44,698 nt of DNA, taken from contig JAFSIZ010000090.1 in assembly GCA_017439555.1 (NCBI GenBank), positions 1 through 44,698 on the forward strand. Direction: 5' to 3'. Shown in pieces: positions 31,856 through 40,213 of this stretch; within the stretch, counting starts at the first letter, position 1; every line of letters begins with the position of its first letter. Below the pieces are notes generated by a model, which was not told the DNA's origin, made no database searches, and saw only the letters and a list, made by a program, of their open reading frames with translations. Source of the stretch: Oscillospiraceae bacterium. GTDB lineage: Bacteria; Bacillota; Clostridia; Oscillospirales; JAAYXM01. The position numbers and the translations under genes were made by a program.

Positions 31856-33367
31856 ATGATTAGAATTTTTACCAACAGCAAGGAAAAAGAATTAAAAAAT
31901 TTCTGGAATCATATCGTTTTTCATCCGACGGATGCGATTGAAGATGACTGGGGCAAGCGCATTCTTGACAAATGTGCAGAAGACGGCGCTGTTAAAACCG
32001 TCCGCATTTACACAATGTTTGAAGATATTTTTACCCTTGATGAAAGCGGCAACATCAAATGTGATTTTGAGCTCAATGATTATAGAATTGACTATCTCAC
32101 ATCAAAGGGCTTCAATCTTCTTATCGCCTTTACTTTTCTTCCTGAATGGCTTTGTGCAAACCTAAATTCCGAAAACAAGTATTCAAGAACAGGAAAGCGC
32201 TATAAAGGAAAAACACTTTACAACACATTCCCGAACGATTATTCAAAATGGCAGGAGCTTTGCCGCCTTTATACCGAGCATCTTGTTAAGCGTTACGGCG
32301 AAGATACCGTTGCAGGCTGGAGATTTTCCTGCTATAACGAGCCGGATCACCCCGGTTTCTTCTACAATGATGCTCCGAGCAATGAAGCGAGACTTGCCGA
32401 GTATTTGAAGCTTTATGACGGATTTGAAGCGGGCATTACATCCATAAGCCGCAAGATTCCGATAGGCGGCCCTGCGCTTGCCGAATCGACTGAAAACTTC
32501 GAGTTCTTCCGCCTTTTCCTTGAGCACGTAAAGAAAAACAACAGAAAGCTTGATTTTCTGTCAATTCACTCCTACGGTACCGGACCGCAAGGCATCAACA
32601 CAGGTCTTAAGCCACTCGATGTCAACGGTGCTGTGCATAACACAATGACGCTTGTAAGAATTGCAAAAATGTGCGGTTTTGAGAACATTCCGATTGTCTG
32701 CGACGAATGGGGTGCAGCTACCTGCGGATTCTATAACATTCAGGAATGCCCGGGGCTTATGTTCCGCGAGAACGAGATATATTCCGCATATTTCGCCAAG
32801 ATGATTTCATCGTTTGATGAGATGAATATTCCCTATGACGAGATGATGATATGTCTTTCCGGTCAGCACGAAATGACAACAGACTTCTCGGGATACAGAA
32901 ATTTCTTCACGCTCAATTTCTATCCGAAGCCGATTTACAATGCTTTTGTTCTTGCGGCAAAGCTCGGAAACGAAAAATTGAATTTCGTTGTCAACAACAG
33001 CCACGATCACATTTCCGTCATGCCGACACGTCATCCCGACGGTCATATATCCGCACTTCTTGCATATGCAGATAACAGATTTATAATTGATCTTCCGGAA
33101 ATCGAAGTCCCTATAAAGTTTATGGGTATTGATAAGAAGTATAATGTTAAAAAATACGTTATCGATAAAGACCACGCCAATGCTATAACGAAATACAACG
33201 AGCTCGGTTGCCCCGATAATCCTACGGACGAGCAAAAAGAAATTATCCGTGATTTCGGCACGCTCAAATGCGAGGATGCAGAAACCGTTTCTCCCGACAA
33301 TGACACACTTACACTTATGATGATAAATAACGCAGTTGTTCTTCTTGAACTTTTCCCTGCGGAGTAA
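31856..33367 (+). CDS. GH39-like glycoside hydrolase, copy 2
   Basis: A 503-residue paralogue. Acid/base E162 (CYNEPDHPGFF) and nucleophile E284 (VCDEWGAATCG) are intact, as are GGPALAES and HSYGTG. An insertion of about four residues near 105-114 (NSENKYSRTGKRYKG) distinguishes it from the other copies, and the first 50 residues are about 74% identical to copy 3. Divergence at the loop by FYNDAPSNEA suggests another linkage or aglycone preference. TAGGAGATAG precedes the start, 18 nt after copy 1. It is cytoplasmic. Confidence 0.82.
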   Translation: MIRIFTNSKEKELKNFWNHIVFHPTDAIEDDWGKRILDKCAEDGAVKTVRIYTMFEDIFTLDESGNIKCDFELNDYRIDYLTSKGFNLLIAFTFLPEWLCANLNSENKYSRTGKRYKGKTLYNTFPNDYSKWQELCRLYTEHLVKRYGEDTVAGWRFSCYNEPDHPGFFYNDAPSNEARLAEYLKLYDGFEAGITSISRKIPIGGPALAESTENFEFFRLFLEHVKKNNRKLDFLSIHSYGTGPQGINTGLKPLDVNGAVHNTMTLVRIAKMCGFENIPIVCDEWGAATCGFYNIQECPGLMFRENEIYSAYFAKMISSFDEMNIPYDEMMICLSGQHEMTTDFSGYRNFFTLNFYPKPIYNAFVLAAKLGNEKLNFVVNNSHDHISVMPTRHPDGHISALLAYADNRFIIDLPEIEVPIKFMGIDKKYNVKKYVIDKDHANAITKYNELGCPDNPTDEQKEIIRDFGTLKCEDAETVSPDNDTLTLMMINNAVVLLELFPAE

Positions 33368-33382
33368 TGGAGTGAATAAATT

Positions 33383-34882
33383 ATGATAAGAATTTGCTGT
33401 GATAAAATCGAAAAAGAATTAAAAAATTTCTGGGGACACATTGTTTTTCACCCGACAAATGCAATTGAGGATGACTGGGGAAAGCAGTATCTCGATAAAA
33501 TCGCTGAAGACGGCGCTGCAAAGACAATAAGAATCTATTCAATGTTTGAAGAAAGCGTAACTCTCGGCGAAGACGGAGAAATCAAATATGACTTCTCACT
33601 CAACGACAAGAGAATTGATTACCTTGTTTCAAAGGGTTTTGATCTCTTTATTGCATACGGCTTTATTCCGACCTGGCTTGCCGCAGACAAAGATCCCGAG
33701 CTTATCAAGCCGCGATATAAAGGAGCAACTTTCGCACGTTCATATCCCTACGACTATGCAAAATGGGAAGAAATTTGCTACGTTTACACAAAGCACCTAA
33801 TCGACCGTTACGGCGAAGATGTTGTTTCAAAATGGCGTATTCACTGCTATAATGAGCCGGATTGGTATCATTTCTTCCACGATAAAGCAGCAGACAATCA
33901 TGCACGTGCAGCGGAATACTGCAAGCTTTATGATGCATTCGCAAGAGGTGTTACTGCCGCAAGCGAAAAGCTTTGCTTCGGCGGCCCTGCACTTGCCGAA
34001 TCTCCGAAGAATTTTGAATTCCTCGAGGATTTTCTCAATCACATCAAGAAGACAGGAACAAGGCTTGACTTTATCTCTTTCCACTCCTACGGAACTTTCC
34101 CGGAGCTTATCGAGGATAAGAGAAAACCGATTGACTCACGCGGCGCGATGTTTGACACTATGACAGTTGCAAAGGTTGCGAAGATGTGCGGTTTCGACCA
34201 TCTCCCTCTCGTTTGCGACGAATGGGGTGCAATCACTGAAGGGTATCTCGACAAGAGCAGAATTCCCGAAATGGCATTCCGCGAAAACGAGCAGTATGCG
34301 GCATACTTTGTCAGAATGCTCACGCTCTTTGATGAACTCAATCTCCCCTATGAGCAGATGATGATCTGCCTCTCGGGTCAACACAACCTCAAAGGCGACC
34401 TTCTCGGCAACCGCAATTTCTTCTCAAAGAGCTTCTACCCGAAGCCGATTTTCAATGCATATGTCCTCGCAAACAAGCTTGGAGATGAAAAGCTCTATTA
34501 CTATCCCGAACTTGAGGATGAATACGTTTCCGTTATGCCGTCACGCCACAAGGCTGACGGACATATGTCAATCCTTATGTGCTACGGTGATGACGGTTTT
34601 GCTCTCCCCCGCCCGACAAAAGAATTTGAGATCGATATGAGCGGAATTGACAGAGAATACAGAATCGTCAAATATGTTATTGATAAAACTCACGCTAACT
34701 GCTACACAAAATTTCTTGAACTCGGTGAGCCGCAGGATGCACCCGAGGATATTCAGGCAATAATCCGTGAGGCAGGTACGCTGAAGGCAGAAGAATGCGG
34801 AGTAGTGTCGCCCGACAACACAATTGTCAATGTAGAAATGGAAAACAACGCAGTTGTTCTTCTCGAGCTCTTCCCTGCATAA
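33383..34882 (+). CDS. GH39-like glycoside hydrolase, copy 3
   Basis: A 499-residue paralogue and the last gene of the operon. Acid/base E158 (CYNEPDWYHFF) and nucleophile E280 (VCDEWGAITEG) are present, together with GGPALAES, HSYGTF and the C-terminal beta domain ending NNAVVLLELFPA, which all three copies share. No signal peptide. Retention of both catalytic glutamates in all three copies argues that each is active. In GH39 the uronide-cleaving activity is alpha-L-iduronidase, but beta-xylosidase-type members are more common. The uronate genes upstream make a glucuronide or aldobiuronic acid substrate plausible. Confidence 0.82.
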   Translation: MIRICCDKIEKELKNFWGHIVFHPTNAIEDDWGKQYLDKIAEDGAAKTIRIYSMFEESVTLGEDGEIKYDFSLNDKRIDYLVSKGFDLFIAYGFIPTWLAADKDPELIKPRYKGATFARSYPYDYAKWEEICYVYTKHLIDRYGEDVVSKWRIHCYNEPDWYHFFHDKAADNHARAAEYCKLYDAFARGVTAASEKLCFGGPALAESPKNFEFLEDFLNHIKKTGTRLDFISFHSYGTFPELIEDKRKPIDSRGAMFDTMTVAKVAKMCGFDHLPLVCDEWGAITEGYLDKSRIPEMAFRENEQYAAYFVRMLTLFDELNLPYEQMMICLSGQHNLKGDLLGNRNFFSKSFYPKPIFNAYVLANKLGDEKLYYYPELEDEYVSVMPSRHKADGHMSILMCYGDDGFALPRPTKEFEIDMSGIDREYRIVKYVIDKTHANCYTKFLELGEPQDAPEDIQAIIREAGTLKAEECGVVSPDNTIVNVEMENNAVVLLELFPA

Positions 34883-34896
34883 TTGAAAAATCCCCT

Positions 34897-34930
34897 AAAG
34901 GCGATGTGGAAATTTTCCGCATCGCCTTTT
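34897..34930 (+). terminator. Terminator of the uronate-GH39 operon
   Basis: AAAGGCGATG pairs with CATCGCCTTT, continued by a U-G pair and GGAA/TTCC, with a 3-nt loop and TTTT end. It lies 14 nt after the copy-3 stop and closes an operon of about 8.6 kb. Confidence 0.88.
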
Positions 34931-34931
34931 A

Positions 34932-34958
34932 ACATAAACTTTCCCCTTGAATATACTA
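34932..34958 (+). promoter_or_regulatory. Possible sigma-K-type promoter of dpaA
   Basis: AC (34932-34933) and, 16 nt later, AATATACTA (34950-34958) match the sigma-K pattern AC-16/17-CATAnnnTA with one mismatch. In Bacillus the homologous spoVF operon is sigma-K dependent. The motif is short and could occur by chance. Confidence 0.35.
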
Positions 34959-34998
34959 TAGTGAGAAGAGAACATCGCAGAGAGGATGAATTCAAATT

Positions 34999-35871
34999 AT
35001 GGCAAACACTCTGAGTTTTGCTGTTGCAGGTGGAGACGCACGTCAGGTGCAGCTCGCCTCACTTCTTGCAAAAGACGGACACAAGGTTTTTGCATTTGCA
35101 CTTGATCTTGCCGAATTAGGCGAAAATGTTATTTGCGGTGATATATCAAATCTTTCAGAAAAGTTTGACTGTGTTGTTTTGCCTATTCCGGTCAGATCGG
35201 ATGCCGAGCACCTCAACGCCCCACTATCATCACATCAATATTGCATAGATGATTTGTTTTCTGCTTTTCAAACCGGACAGACCGTCATTGCAGGCAAGGT
35301 TGACAATACACTCTTTGCAAAGGCCGGCAGAAGCGGAATCAGGCTTTATGACTACTTAGAGCGCGAGGACTTTACTGTTATGAACTCCATTCCGACCGCC
35401 GAAGGAGCTATAGAGGTTGCAATGCGCGAGCTTGATACAACTCTGAATCTGAAAAAATGTCTCGTCATCGGCTTCGGGCACATCGGCAAGCTATTGTCTC
35501 ATTACCTTCGCGGACTCGGTGCGCGAGTGTGTGCATCTGCACGAAAATTCGGTGATCTTGCCTGGATTTCCGCTTATGGCTATGATGCTGTTGAAACCGA
35601 CAAAATAAAGGCTGTTCTTTCGGAATATGATATAGTTTTCAACACAGTGCCGTCTCTCATCCTTGATGAAGAAGCGCTCGCTCTTCTCCACCCGGGTGCG
35701 TTCGTATGCGATCTTGCATCAAAGCCCGGAGGCGTTGATTTCAATGCCGCAAAGCAGCTCGGTGTGCACACGGTTCAGGCATTGTCGCTCCCCGGAAAGT
35801 GTGCTCCACTCTCTGCCGCTGCCGCAATGCGCGATACTATTTATAACATCCTTGACGAATGGGGGAATTAA
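34999..35871 (+). CDS. dpaA: Dipicolinate synthase subunit A
   Basis: A 290-residue protein, the NAD(P)-binding subunit of dipicolinate synthase. This enzyme makes pyridine-2,6-dicarboxylate from a lysine-pathway intermediate in the mother cell during sporulation. The N-terminal FAVAGGDARQVQLASLLAKDGHKVF and the central Rossmann loop VIGFGHIGKLLSHYL are characteristic of DpaA (SpoVFA), as is ASKPGGVDFNAAKQLG. GAGAGG is 13 nt before the start, a rather long spacing. dpaB follows with a 3-nt gap. Its presence is strong evidence that the organism forms heat-resistant spores. Confidence 0.95.
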   Translation: MANTLSFAVAGGDARQVQLASLLAKDGHKVFAFALDLAELGENVICGDISNLSEKFDCVVLPIPVRSDAEHLNAPLSSHQYCIDDLFSAFQTGQTVIAGKVDNTLFAKAGRSGIRLYDYLEREDFTVMNSIPTAEGAIEVAMRELDTTLNLKKCLVIGFGHIGKLLSHYLRGLGARVCASARKFGDLAWISAYGYDAVETDKIKAVLSEYDIVFNTVPSLILDEEALALLHPGAFVCDLASKPGGVDFNAAKQLGVHTVQALSLPGKCAPLSAAAAMRDTIYNILDEWGN

Positions 35872-35874
35872 GCT

Positions 35875-36447
35875 TTGGCGAAACTTACAGTAGGCTTTGC
35901 ATTGTGTGGCTCATTCTGCACATTTGCAAGAGTTCTTCCCGAAATTGAAAAGCTTGTAAAAAGCGGATACGAGGTTTTTCCGATAATGTCACACGTGGCC
36001 TACAACACAGATACACGTTTTGGAAAGGCCGAGGAGTTTATAGAAAAAATCGAGACCATATGTGACCGTAAGATAATAAAAACAATATCGGAAGCAGAAC
36101 CCATCGGACCAAAGAAGCTGCTGGACGCGCTGATTATAGCACCGTGTACAGGAAACACCATCGCAAAGCTTGCGTGTGGTATTACAGACACTTCGGTAAC
36201 CATGGCAGCTAAAGCGCATATGAGAAACGCACGCCCACTCATTATAGCTGTTTCAACAAACGACGGGCTTGGTATAAACTTGAAGAATATCGGCACACTT
36301 TCTGTCACAAAGAACGTATTTTTCGTTCCGTATGGGCAGGATGACAGCAACGGTAAACCGAACTCCCTTGTAGCTGATATGACAAGAATTCCGGAAACAC
36401 TTTACTTTGCGCTTGAAAAAAAACAACTGCAGCCTGTGCTTATATAG
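35875..36447 (+). CDS. dpaB: Dipicolinate synthase subunit B
   Basis: A 190-residue flavoprotein-like subunit (SpoVFB) that works with DpaA. The fold is that of the flavin-decarboxylase family: VGFALCGSFCTFARVLPEIEKL at the N-terminus, IAPCTGNTIAKLACGITDTSVTMAAKAHMRN in the middle (only landmarks cited), and FVPYGQDDSNGKPNSLVADM near the C-terminus. The start codon is TTG 35875; GGGGG lies 9-13 nt upstream within the end of dpaA. A strong terminator follows. The two-gene dpaAB unit is standard in spore formers. Confidence 0.95.
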   Translation: MAKLTVGFALCGSFCTFARVLPEIEKLVKSGYEVFPIMSHVAYNTDTRFGKAEEFIEKIETICDRKIIKTISEAEPIGPKKLLDALIIAPCTGNTIAKLACGITDTSVTMAAKAHMRNARPLIIAVSTNDGLGINLKNIGTLSVTKNVFFVPYGQDDSNGKPNSLVADMTRIPETLYFALEKKQLQPVLI

Positions 36448-36480
36448 AAAAATCCTGCGGAATATCCGCAGGATTTTTCT
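36446..36480. terminator. Bidirectional terminator between dpaB and mgtE
   Basis: AGAAAAATCCTGCGG (36446-36460) and CCGCAGGATTTTTCT (36466-36480) form a perfect 15-bp stem with a 5-nt loop. It overlaps both the dpaB stop and the mgtE stop and serves both converging genes. Confidence 0.92.
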
Positions 36481-37828
36481 ATAACAATATTGATGCAAAA
36501 TAAAAATAGATAAGAAGCGAAATTGAGTCTACTATCGTCGTTATGAATGGGCTCGCCATTACAGCCGGGTCAAAGCCGATTTTTTTCGACAATATCGGAA
36601 GTGAGCATCCGACAAACTTTGCCGTTACAACAGTCACGGCAAGCGCAAGGCTTACAACAAAGGCGACCGACGTTCCGACACGATCAAGAAGCAGGAGCTT
36701 CACGAAATTTGCCGCAGCAAGCGTTATTCCACACATAACCGAAACACGGATCTCTTTCCACTGAACGCGGAACATATCGCAAAATTCAATTTCATCAAGC
36801 GACAAACCTCGGATTACAGCAACAGATGCCTGAGAACCGGAGTTGCCGCCCGTACCCATAAGCATCGGTATATATGCCGCGAGCACCCCGGTTGCGGCAA
36901 GCGCAGATTCAAACTGCGTTATGATTATTCCTGTAAATGTGGAAGAAAGCATCAAAAGCAGCAACCACGGTATCCTGGCTTTCCAAAGCTCAAAGGCACT
37001 CGTTTTCAGATAGGGCTTATCCGTCGGGGTTATAGCCGCCATCTTTTCGATATCCTCTGTAGCCTCTTCCCTGATAACATCAATAGCATCGTCAATGGTT
37101 ACAATACCGACAAGGCGGTTTTCGCTATCGACGACAGGAAATGCCAAAAGACCGTATTTTGCAAATTTGTTTGCTACATCCTCCCTGTCATCTTCTGTAT
37201 TAACGGAAAGAACATTCTCCTCCATTATATCGCGGATGCAATCATCGTCATCAGCCATAAGCAAGCGGCGAACAGTTACAATTCCTATGAGCTTTCTGTC
37301 TTTTTCCGTTACATAACAGGAATAGATGGTTTCTTTATCAACCCCTGAACGACGAAGGTTTTTAATCGCTTCGCTGACCGTGAGATCAGGTTTGAAGCTT
37401 ACATATTCCGTCGTCATTATGCTGCCGGCACTGTCATCGGGGTATTTCAATATTTCGTTTATCATTTTGCGCATCTCAGGGTCAGTCTGCTTCAAGATAC
37501 GCTTTACAACATTAGCCGGCATCTCCTCGATGATGTCAACTGCATCATCGACATATAACTCATTCACAACCTCGCGAAGCTCACTGTCCGAAAAACCACG
37601 AATCAGAATCTCCTGCACATCCGCGTCCATCTCGACAAAAACTTCCGCTGCAAGCTCTTTTGAAAGAAGCCTGAAAAGCAATGATATCCGCTCTCCCGGA
37701 ATCTCTTCAAGAAGCGCCGCAACATCCGGTGGAGCCATAGTGTTCATTACATCACGCAAAGTTGCAAACTTACGCTCTTCGATGAGAGTAAGTATCATTT
37801 TTTCAATTGTTGCAGTTATCTCTCCCAT
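36479..37828 (-). CDS. mgtE: Magnesium transporter MgtE
   Basis: A 449-residue Mg2+ channel/transporter, normal length for the family. Residues about 1-130 are the N-domain (the LLEEIPGERISLLFRLL repeat region), about 135-255 hold two CBS domains (SIMTTEYVSFKPDLTVSEAI, then DEDRE-type second unit) that sense Mg2+, and about 280-449 form five membrane spans. The pore motif PMLMGTGGNSGSQASVAVIRG is present. ATG 37828 follows AAAGGAG; the longer reading adds 15 unlikely residues. It has its own promoter and a long structured leader (37829-38006), suggesting RNA-level control. Confidence 0.94.
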   Translation of the reverse strand: MGEITATIEKMILTLIEERKFATLRDVMNTMAPPDVAALLEEIPGERISLLFRLLSKELAAEVFVEMDADVQEILIRGFSDSELREVVNELYVDDAVDIIEEMPANVVKRILKQTDPEMRKMINEILKYPDDSAGSIMTTEYVSFKPDLTVSEAIKNLRRSGVDKETIYSCYVTEKDRKLIGIVTVRRLLMADDDDCIRDIMEENVLSVNTEDDREDVANKFAKYGLLAFPVVDSENRLVGIVTIDDAIDVIREEATEDIEKMAAITPTDKPYLKTSAFELWKARIPWLLLLMLSSTFTGIIITQFESALAATGVLAAYIPMLMGTGGNSGSQASVAVIRGLSLDEIEFCDMFRVQWKEIRVSVMCGITLAAANFVKLLLLDRVGTSVAFVVSLALAVTVVTAKFVGCSLPILSKKIGFDPAVMASPFITTIVDSISLLIYFYFASILL

Positions 37829-38006
37829 AATATCCTTTTCTCCTTTCAATAATTTTAGGAAACAAAGGCACAATTACATAAGGGAGAAGTATTAAAGCTC
37901 AAATAACGGACACGTGACAGTCCGCCTCATACTTCGCCCTTTTGATGTGCTTCGCCCGCCACCTGCGTCCATTATTTTCACCTACCTCATATTATTGGAT
38001 TTCATA
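37829..38006 (-). ncRNA. Structured 5' leader of mgtE, unassigned
   Basis: The minus-strand leader is about 178 nt. AAGGGCGAAGTAT (37942-37930) can pair with ATACTTCTCCCTT (37892-37880) over 13 bp with one mismatch. It encloses a CGGAC/GTCCG hairpin. Upstream, GTGGC GGGCGAA GCAC forms a short hairpin whose loop repeats the GGGCGAAG of the long stem, so alternative pairing with CTTCTCCC is possible. I see neither the M-box landmarks expected before mgtE nor a terminator T-run. It may be a metal-responsive element of another kind. Confidence 0.55.
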
Positions 38007-38012
38007 CATTAA

Positions 38013-38042
38013 AGCATACACCTGAAACACCGGTTTTGTCAA
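38013..38042 (-). promoter_or_regulatory. Promoter of mgtE
   Basis: On the minus strand, consensus TTGACA (38042-38037), an 18-nt spacer and TATGCT (38018-38013) lie just after the nagA stop (38046). The start of transcription is expected near 38006, about 180 nt before the mgtE start codon. Confidence 0.7.
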
Positions 38043-38045
38043 TAG

Positions 38046-39179
38046 TTAAGCCTCGTAAACTATCCTTCCGTCAACAATTGTCATAACTACATTGAAGTCA
38101 TCATCAACAACTGTCAGATGTGCACGCTTTCCCGGAGCTATCGACCCGATTTTATCATACATTCCAAGCGCTTCTGCCGGATTTTTTGTCACCCCAAGCA
38201 TTGCATCCTCAAGCGACATACCAAGCTTTGTTACGACATTTCTGAGCGCGACATTTGTTCTGAGCGATGAGCCCGCAAGGTTTCCTTCCGCAATTCTTGC
38301 AATTCCGTCTTTCACAATAATCGGCAACGGCCCGAATTGATACTCACCGTCAGCCAGGCCGGCTGCTCCGATAGAATCTGTTATGAATACAATTTTATCC
38401 TTTCCCTTGCATCGAAGCGCAACCTTCACCGCTTCCGGAGCAACATGGATAAAATCGCATATTATCTCATTATAGACATCATCTCTCACAAGGCTTGCTC
38501 CAACAACGCCGGGTTCCCGATGATGCAGTGGCGACATACAGTTATATGTATGGATTGCAACTGACGCACCTGCATCAAACGCTGCATTTGCCTCAGCACA
38601 CGTCGCTGCCGAATGGCCGCACGCAACCTTTATTCCTTTTGAAGCAGCATATTCCATCGCGGAATATGCTCCTTCCGTCTCCGGCGCTATTGCGATTACA
38701 CGCAGGTTTCCATTCCCGGCTTCTATAAGCCTGTCAATATCTTTGATAGCCGGATTGGCAAGAAGGTTTTCGTTATGCGCACCGCGAAGCTTATGCGAGA
38801 GAAACGGTCCCTCGAGATATATACCGGCAATACGCGCACCGCTTGTACCCTCTCTTATCCGTTTTGCCACAAGCTTTTCAATCTCAACAAGATTGTCAAT
38901 TGTATCAGTTACCGTTGTCACGCAAAATTCAGCAACTCCGTTTGAAGCATAAAACTCAGACAATTTGTCAAACTCTTCAAATGAAGCTGTATTTGCCTCA
39001 AAGCCTATCGCTCCGTGTGTGTGCATATCGATAAAGCCCGGCAGAGCTATATACCCGGAAAAATCGAGCTCGGCATCACCGCCATTCGAAACTGATTTGA
39101 AAACTCCGTTTTCAATCTCAATTGTATCCGCATCCAGAATATGCCCGTCGCTGTATGCGCGCCCTACTTTAATTTTCAT
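38046..39179 (-). CDS. nagA: N-acetylglucosamine-6-phosphate deacetylase
   Basis: A 377-residue amidohydrolase that deacetylates GlcNAc-6-phosphate to glucosamine-6-phosphate in amino-sugar use and cell-wall recycling. Metal and catalytic positions are visible: HTH in DMHTHGAIGFE (about 52-54), the Glu of LEGPFLSHKLRGAHN, CGHSAAT, IHTYNCM and the catalytic Asp in FITDSIGAAG. ATG 39179 follows GAGGTG. The usual partner nagB is not adjacent. An inverted repeat lies in the divergent region shared with the YitT gene. Confidence 0.94.
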   Translation of the reverse strand: MKIKVGRAYSDGHILDADTIEIENGVFKSVSNGGDAELDFSGYIALPGFIDMHTHGAIGFEANTASFEEFDKLSEFYASNGVAEFCVTTVTDTIDNLVEIEKLVAKRIREGTSGARIAGIYLEGPFLSHKLRGAHNENLLANPAIKDIDRLIEAGNGNLRVIAIAPETEGAYSAMEYAASKGIKVACGHSAATCAEANAAFDAGASVAIHTYNCMSPLHHREPGVVGASLVRDDVYNEIICDFIHVAPEAVKVALRCKGKDKIVFITDSIGAAGLADGEYQFGPLPIIVKDGIARIAEGNLAGSSLRTNVALRNVVTKLGMSLEDAMLGVTKNPAEALGMYDKIGSIAPGKRAHLTVVDDDFNVVMTIVDGRIVYEA

Positions 39180-39221
39180 AAAAACACCTCGTTTTTTAAC
39201 CACATTTTACAACTTTTATGC

Positions 39222-39250
39222 TTGATAATAGACACGATTCGTGTTATTAT
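39222..39250 (+). promoter_or_regulatory. Promoter with palindromic operator upstream of YitT gene
   Basis: TTGATA (39222-39227), a 17-nt spacer and TATTAT (39245-39250) form a plus-strand promoter. The palindrome ACACGA-T-TCGTGT (39232-39244) sits wholly in the spacer. A bound repressor there would block RNA polymerase. The site also lies 53 nt upstream of the divergent nagA start, so it may control both genes. Confidence 0.6.
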
Positions 39251-39301
39251 TAAGGCATAAAAACAGTATACCACAAATCCAACGGAAGTGACAATATAAA
39301 A

Positions 39302-40174
39302 ATGAAATCAAACCTAAAAAAAACTGTTATCGATTACATTATTATATGCATCGGCGCTTCTCTTTTCGCGCTTTCCTTCAATATTTTTATTGCAAGCTCC
39401 GAAATCCCGATAGCAATGGGTGGCATAACCGGCATATCAATGGTAATAAACTATTTTTTCCCGAATCTCTCAATGGGCGTGTTGACATTTGCCGTCAATC
39501 TCCCCTTTCTCGCTTTGGGACTGTGGAAAATAGGCGGTCGTTTTATGGCAAAAACTGTTTTTGCTTCAATAGTGCTCTCTATTGCCATGGATCTGACAGC
39601 AATAATCCCTCCGCTTACATCTGACCCGATGCTTTGCGCCATCTATGGCGGTATCGGCACAGGAGCCGGACTCGGCCTCGTATTCATCCGCAACGGCAGC
39701 ACTGCAGGAACCGATATTGTCGGGCTTGTTCTCAAACAAAAATACACCGGGATTCCACTCGGAAAGCTTGTCCTCGCAGCGGATACGGTCATCGTCCTGT
39801 GTGCGGCGTTTGCTTTCAAGGACCCCAACAGTGTTCTGTTTGCAATCATCAAGATGTATGCTGCATCCATTGCAACCGACGGTGTCATCTATGGCTTCAC
39901 CACAGATAAGCTTGCGTATATTATATCTGAAAAGGCTGAAACTATCAGTAAGCTTGTTATCTCAGAGCTGCATCACGGTGCAACCATCCTTTCCGGCGAA
40001 GGTGCATATACAAACACGCCGCGAAAAATGATTATGTGTGCAATAAACCCGAACCAGATCGGTCAGCTCAAAGAAATAGTGCGTGAAAACGACGAATCAG
40101 CTTTTATGATAGTTACAAACACTCACGAAGTTCTCGGATTTGGTTTTAAACCAAACATAAAAACAAATCTCTGA
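39302..40174 (+). CDS. YitT-family membrane protein (DUF161/DUF2179)
   Basis: A 290-residue protein with five or six membrane spans in residues about 10-190 (for example IDYIIICIGASLFALSFNIFIA and the MGGITGISMVINYFF segment). A cytoplasmic C-terminal DUF2179 domain of about 80 residues follows (AYIISEKAETISKLVISELHHGATILSGEGAYT, landmarks only). The FIRNGSTAGTDIVGLVL motif is typical. The function of YitT proteins is not established. GGAAGTG is 13 nt before the ATG, a weak arrangement. The ABC ATPase gene follows after 39 nt. Confidence 0.9.
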   Translation: MKSNLKKTVIDYIIICIGASLFALSFNIFIASSEIPIAMGGITGISMVINYFFPNLSMGVLTFAVNLPFLALGLWKIGGRFMAKTVFASIVLSIAMDLTAIIPPLTSDPMLCAIYGGIGTGAGLGLVFIRNGSTAGTDIVGLVLKQKYTGIPLGKLVLAADTVIVLCAAFAFKDPNSVLFAIIKMYAASIATDGVIYGFTTDKLAYIISEKAETISKLVISELHHGATILSGEGAYTNTPRKMIMCAINPNQIGQLKEIVRENDESAFMIVTNTHEVLGFGFKPNIKTNL

Positions 40175-40213
40175 TGCGGATAACAGGCAATACTCATCGA
40201 GGAGAATTGTCGT

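Noticed and set aside
30347-34882. Possible recent duplication or assembly artefact of the GH39 genes
   Set aside because: The three copies differ throughout, including insertions and third-codon changes, so they are true diverged paralogues.
37829-38006. M-box (ykoK) magnesium riboswitch
   Set aside because: The position before mgtE invites this call, but the conserved GGTGAGGCTCC and GCTGCTGCC segments are not present; kept as unassigned structured RNA.
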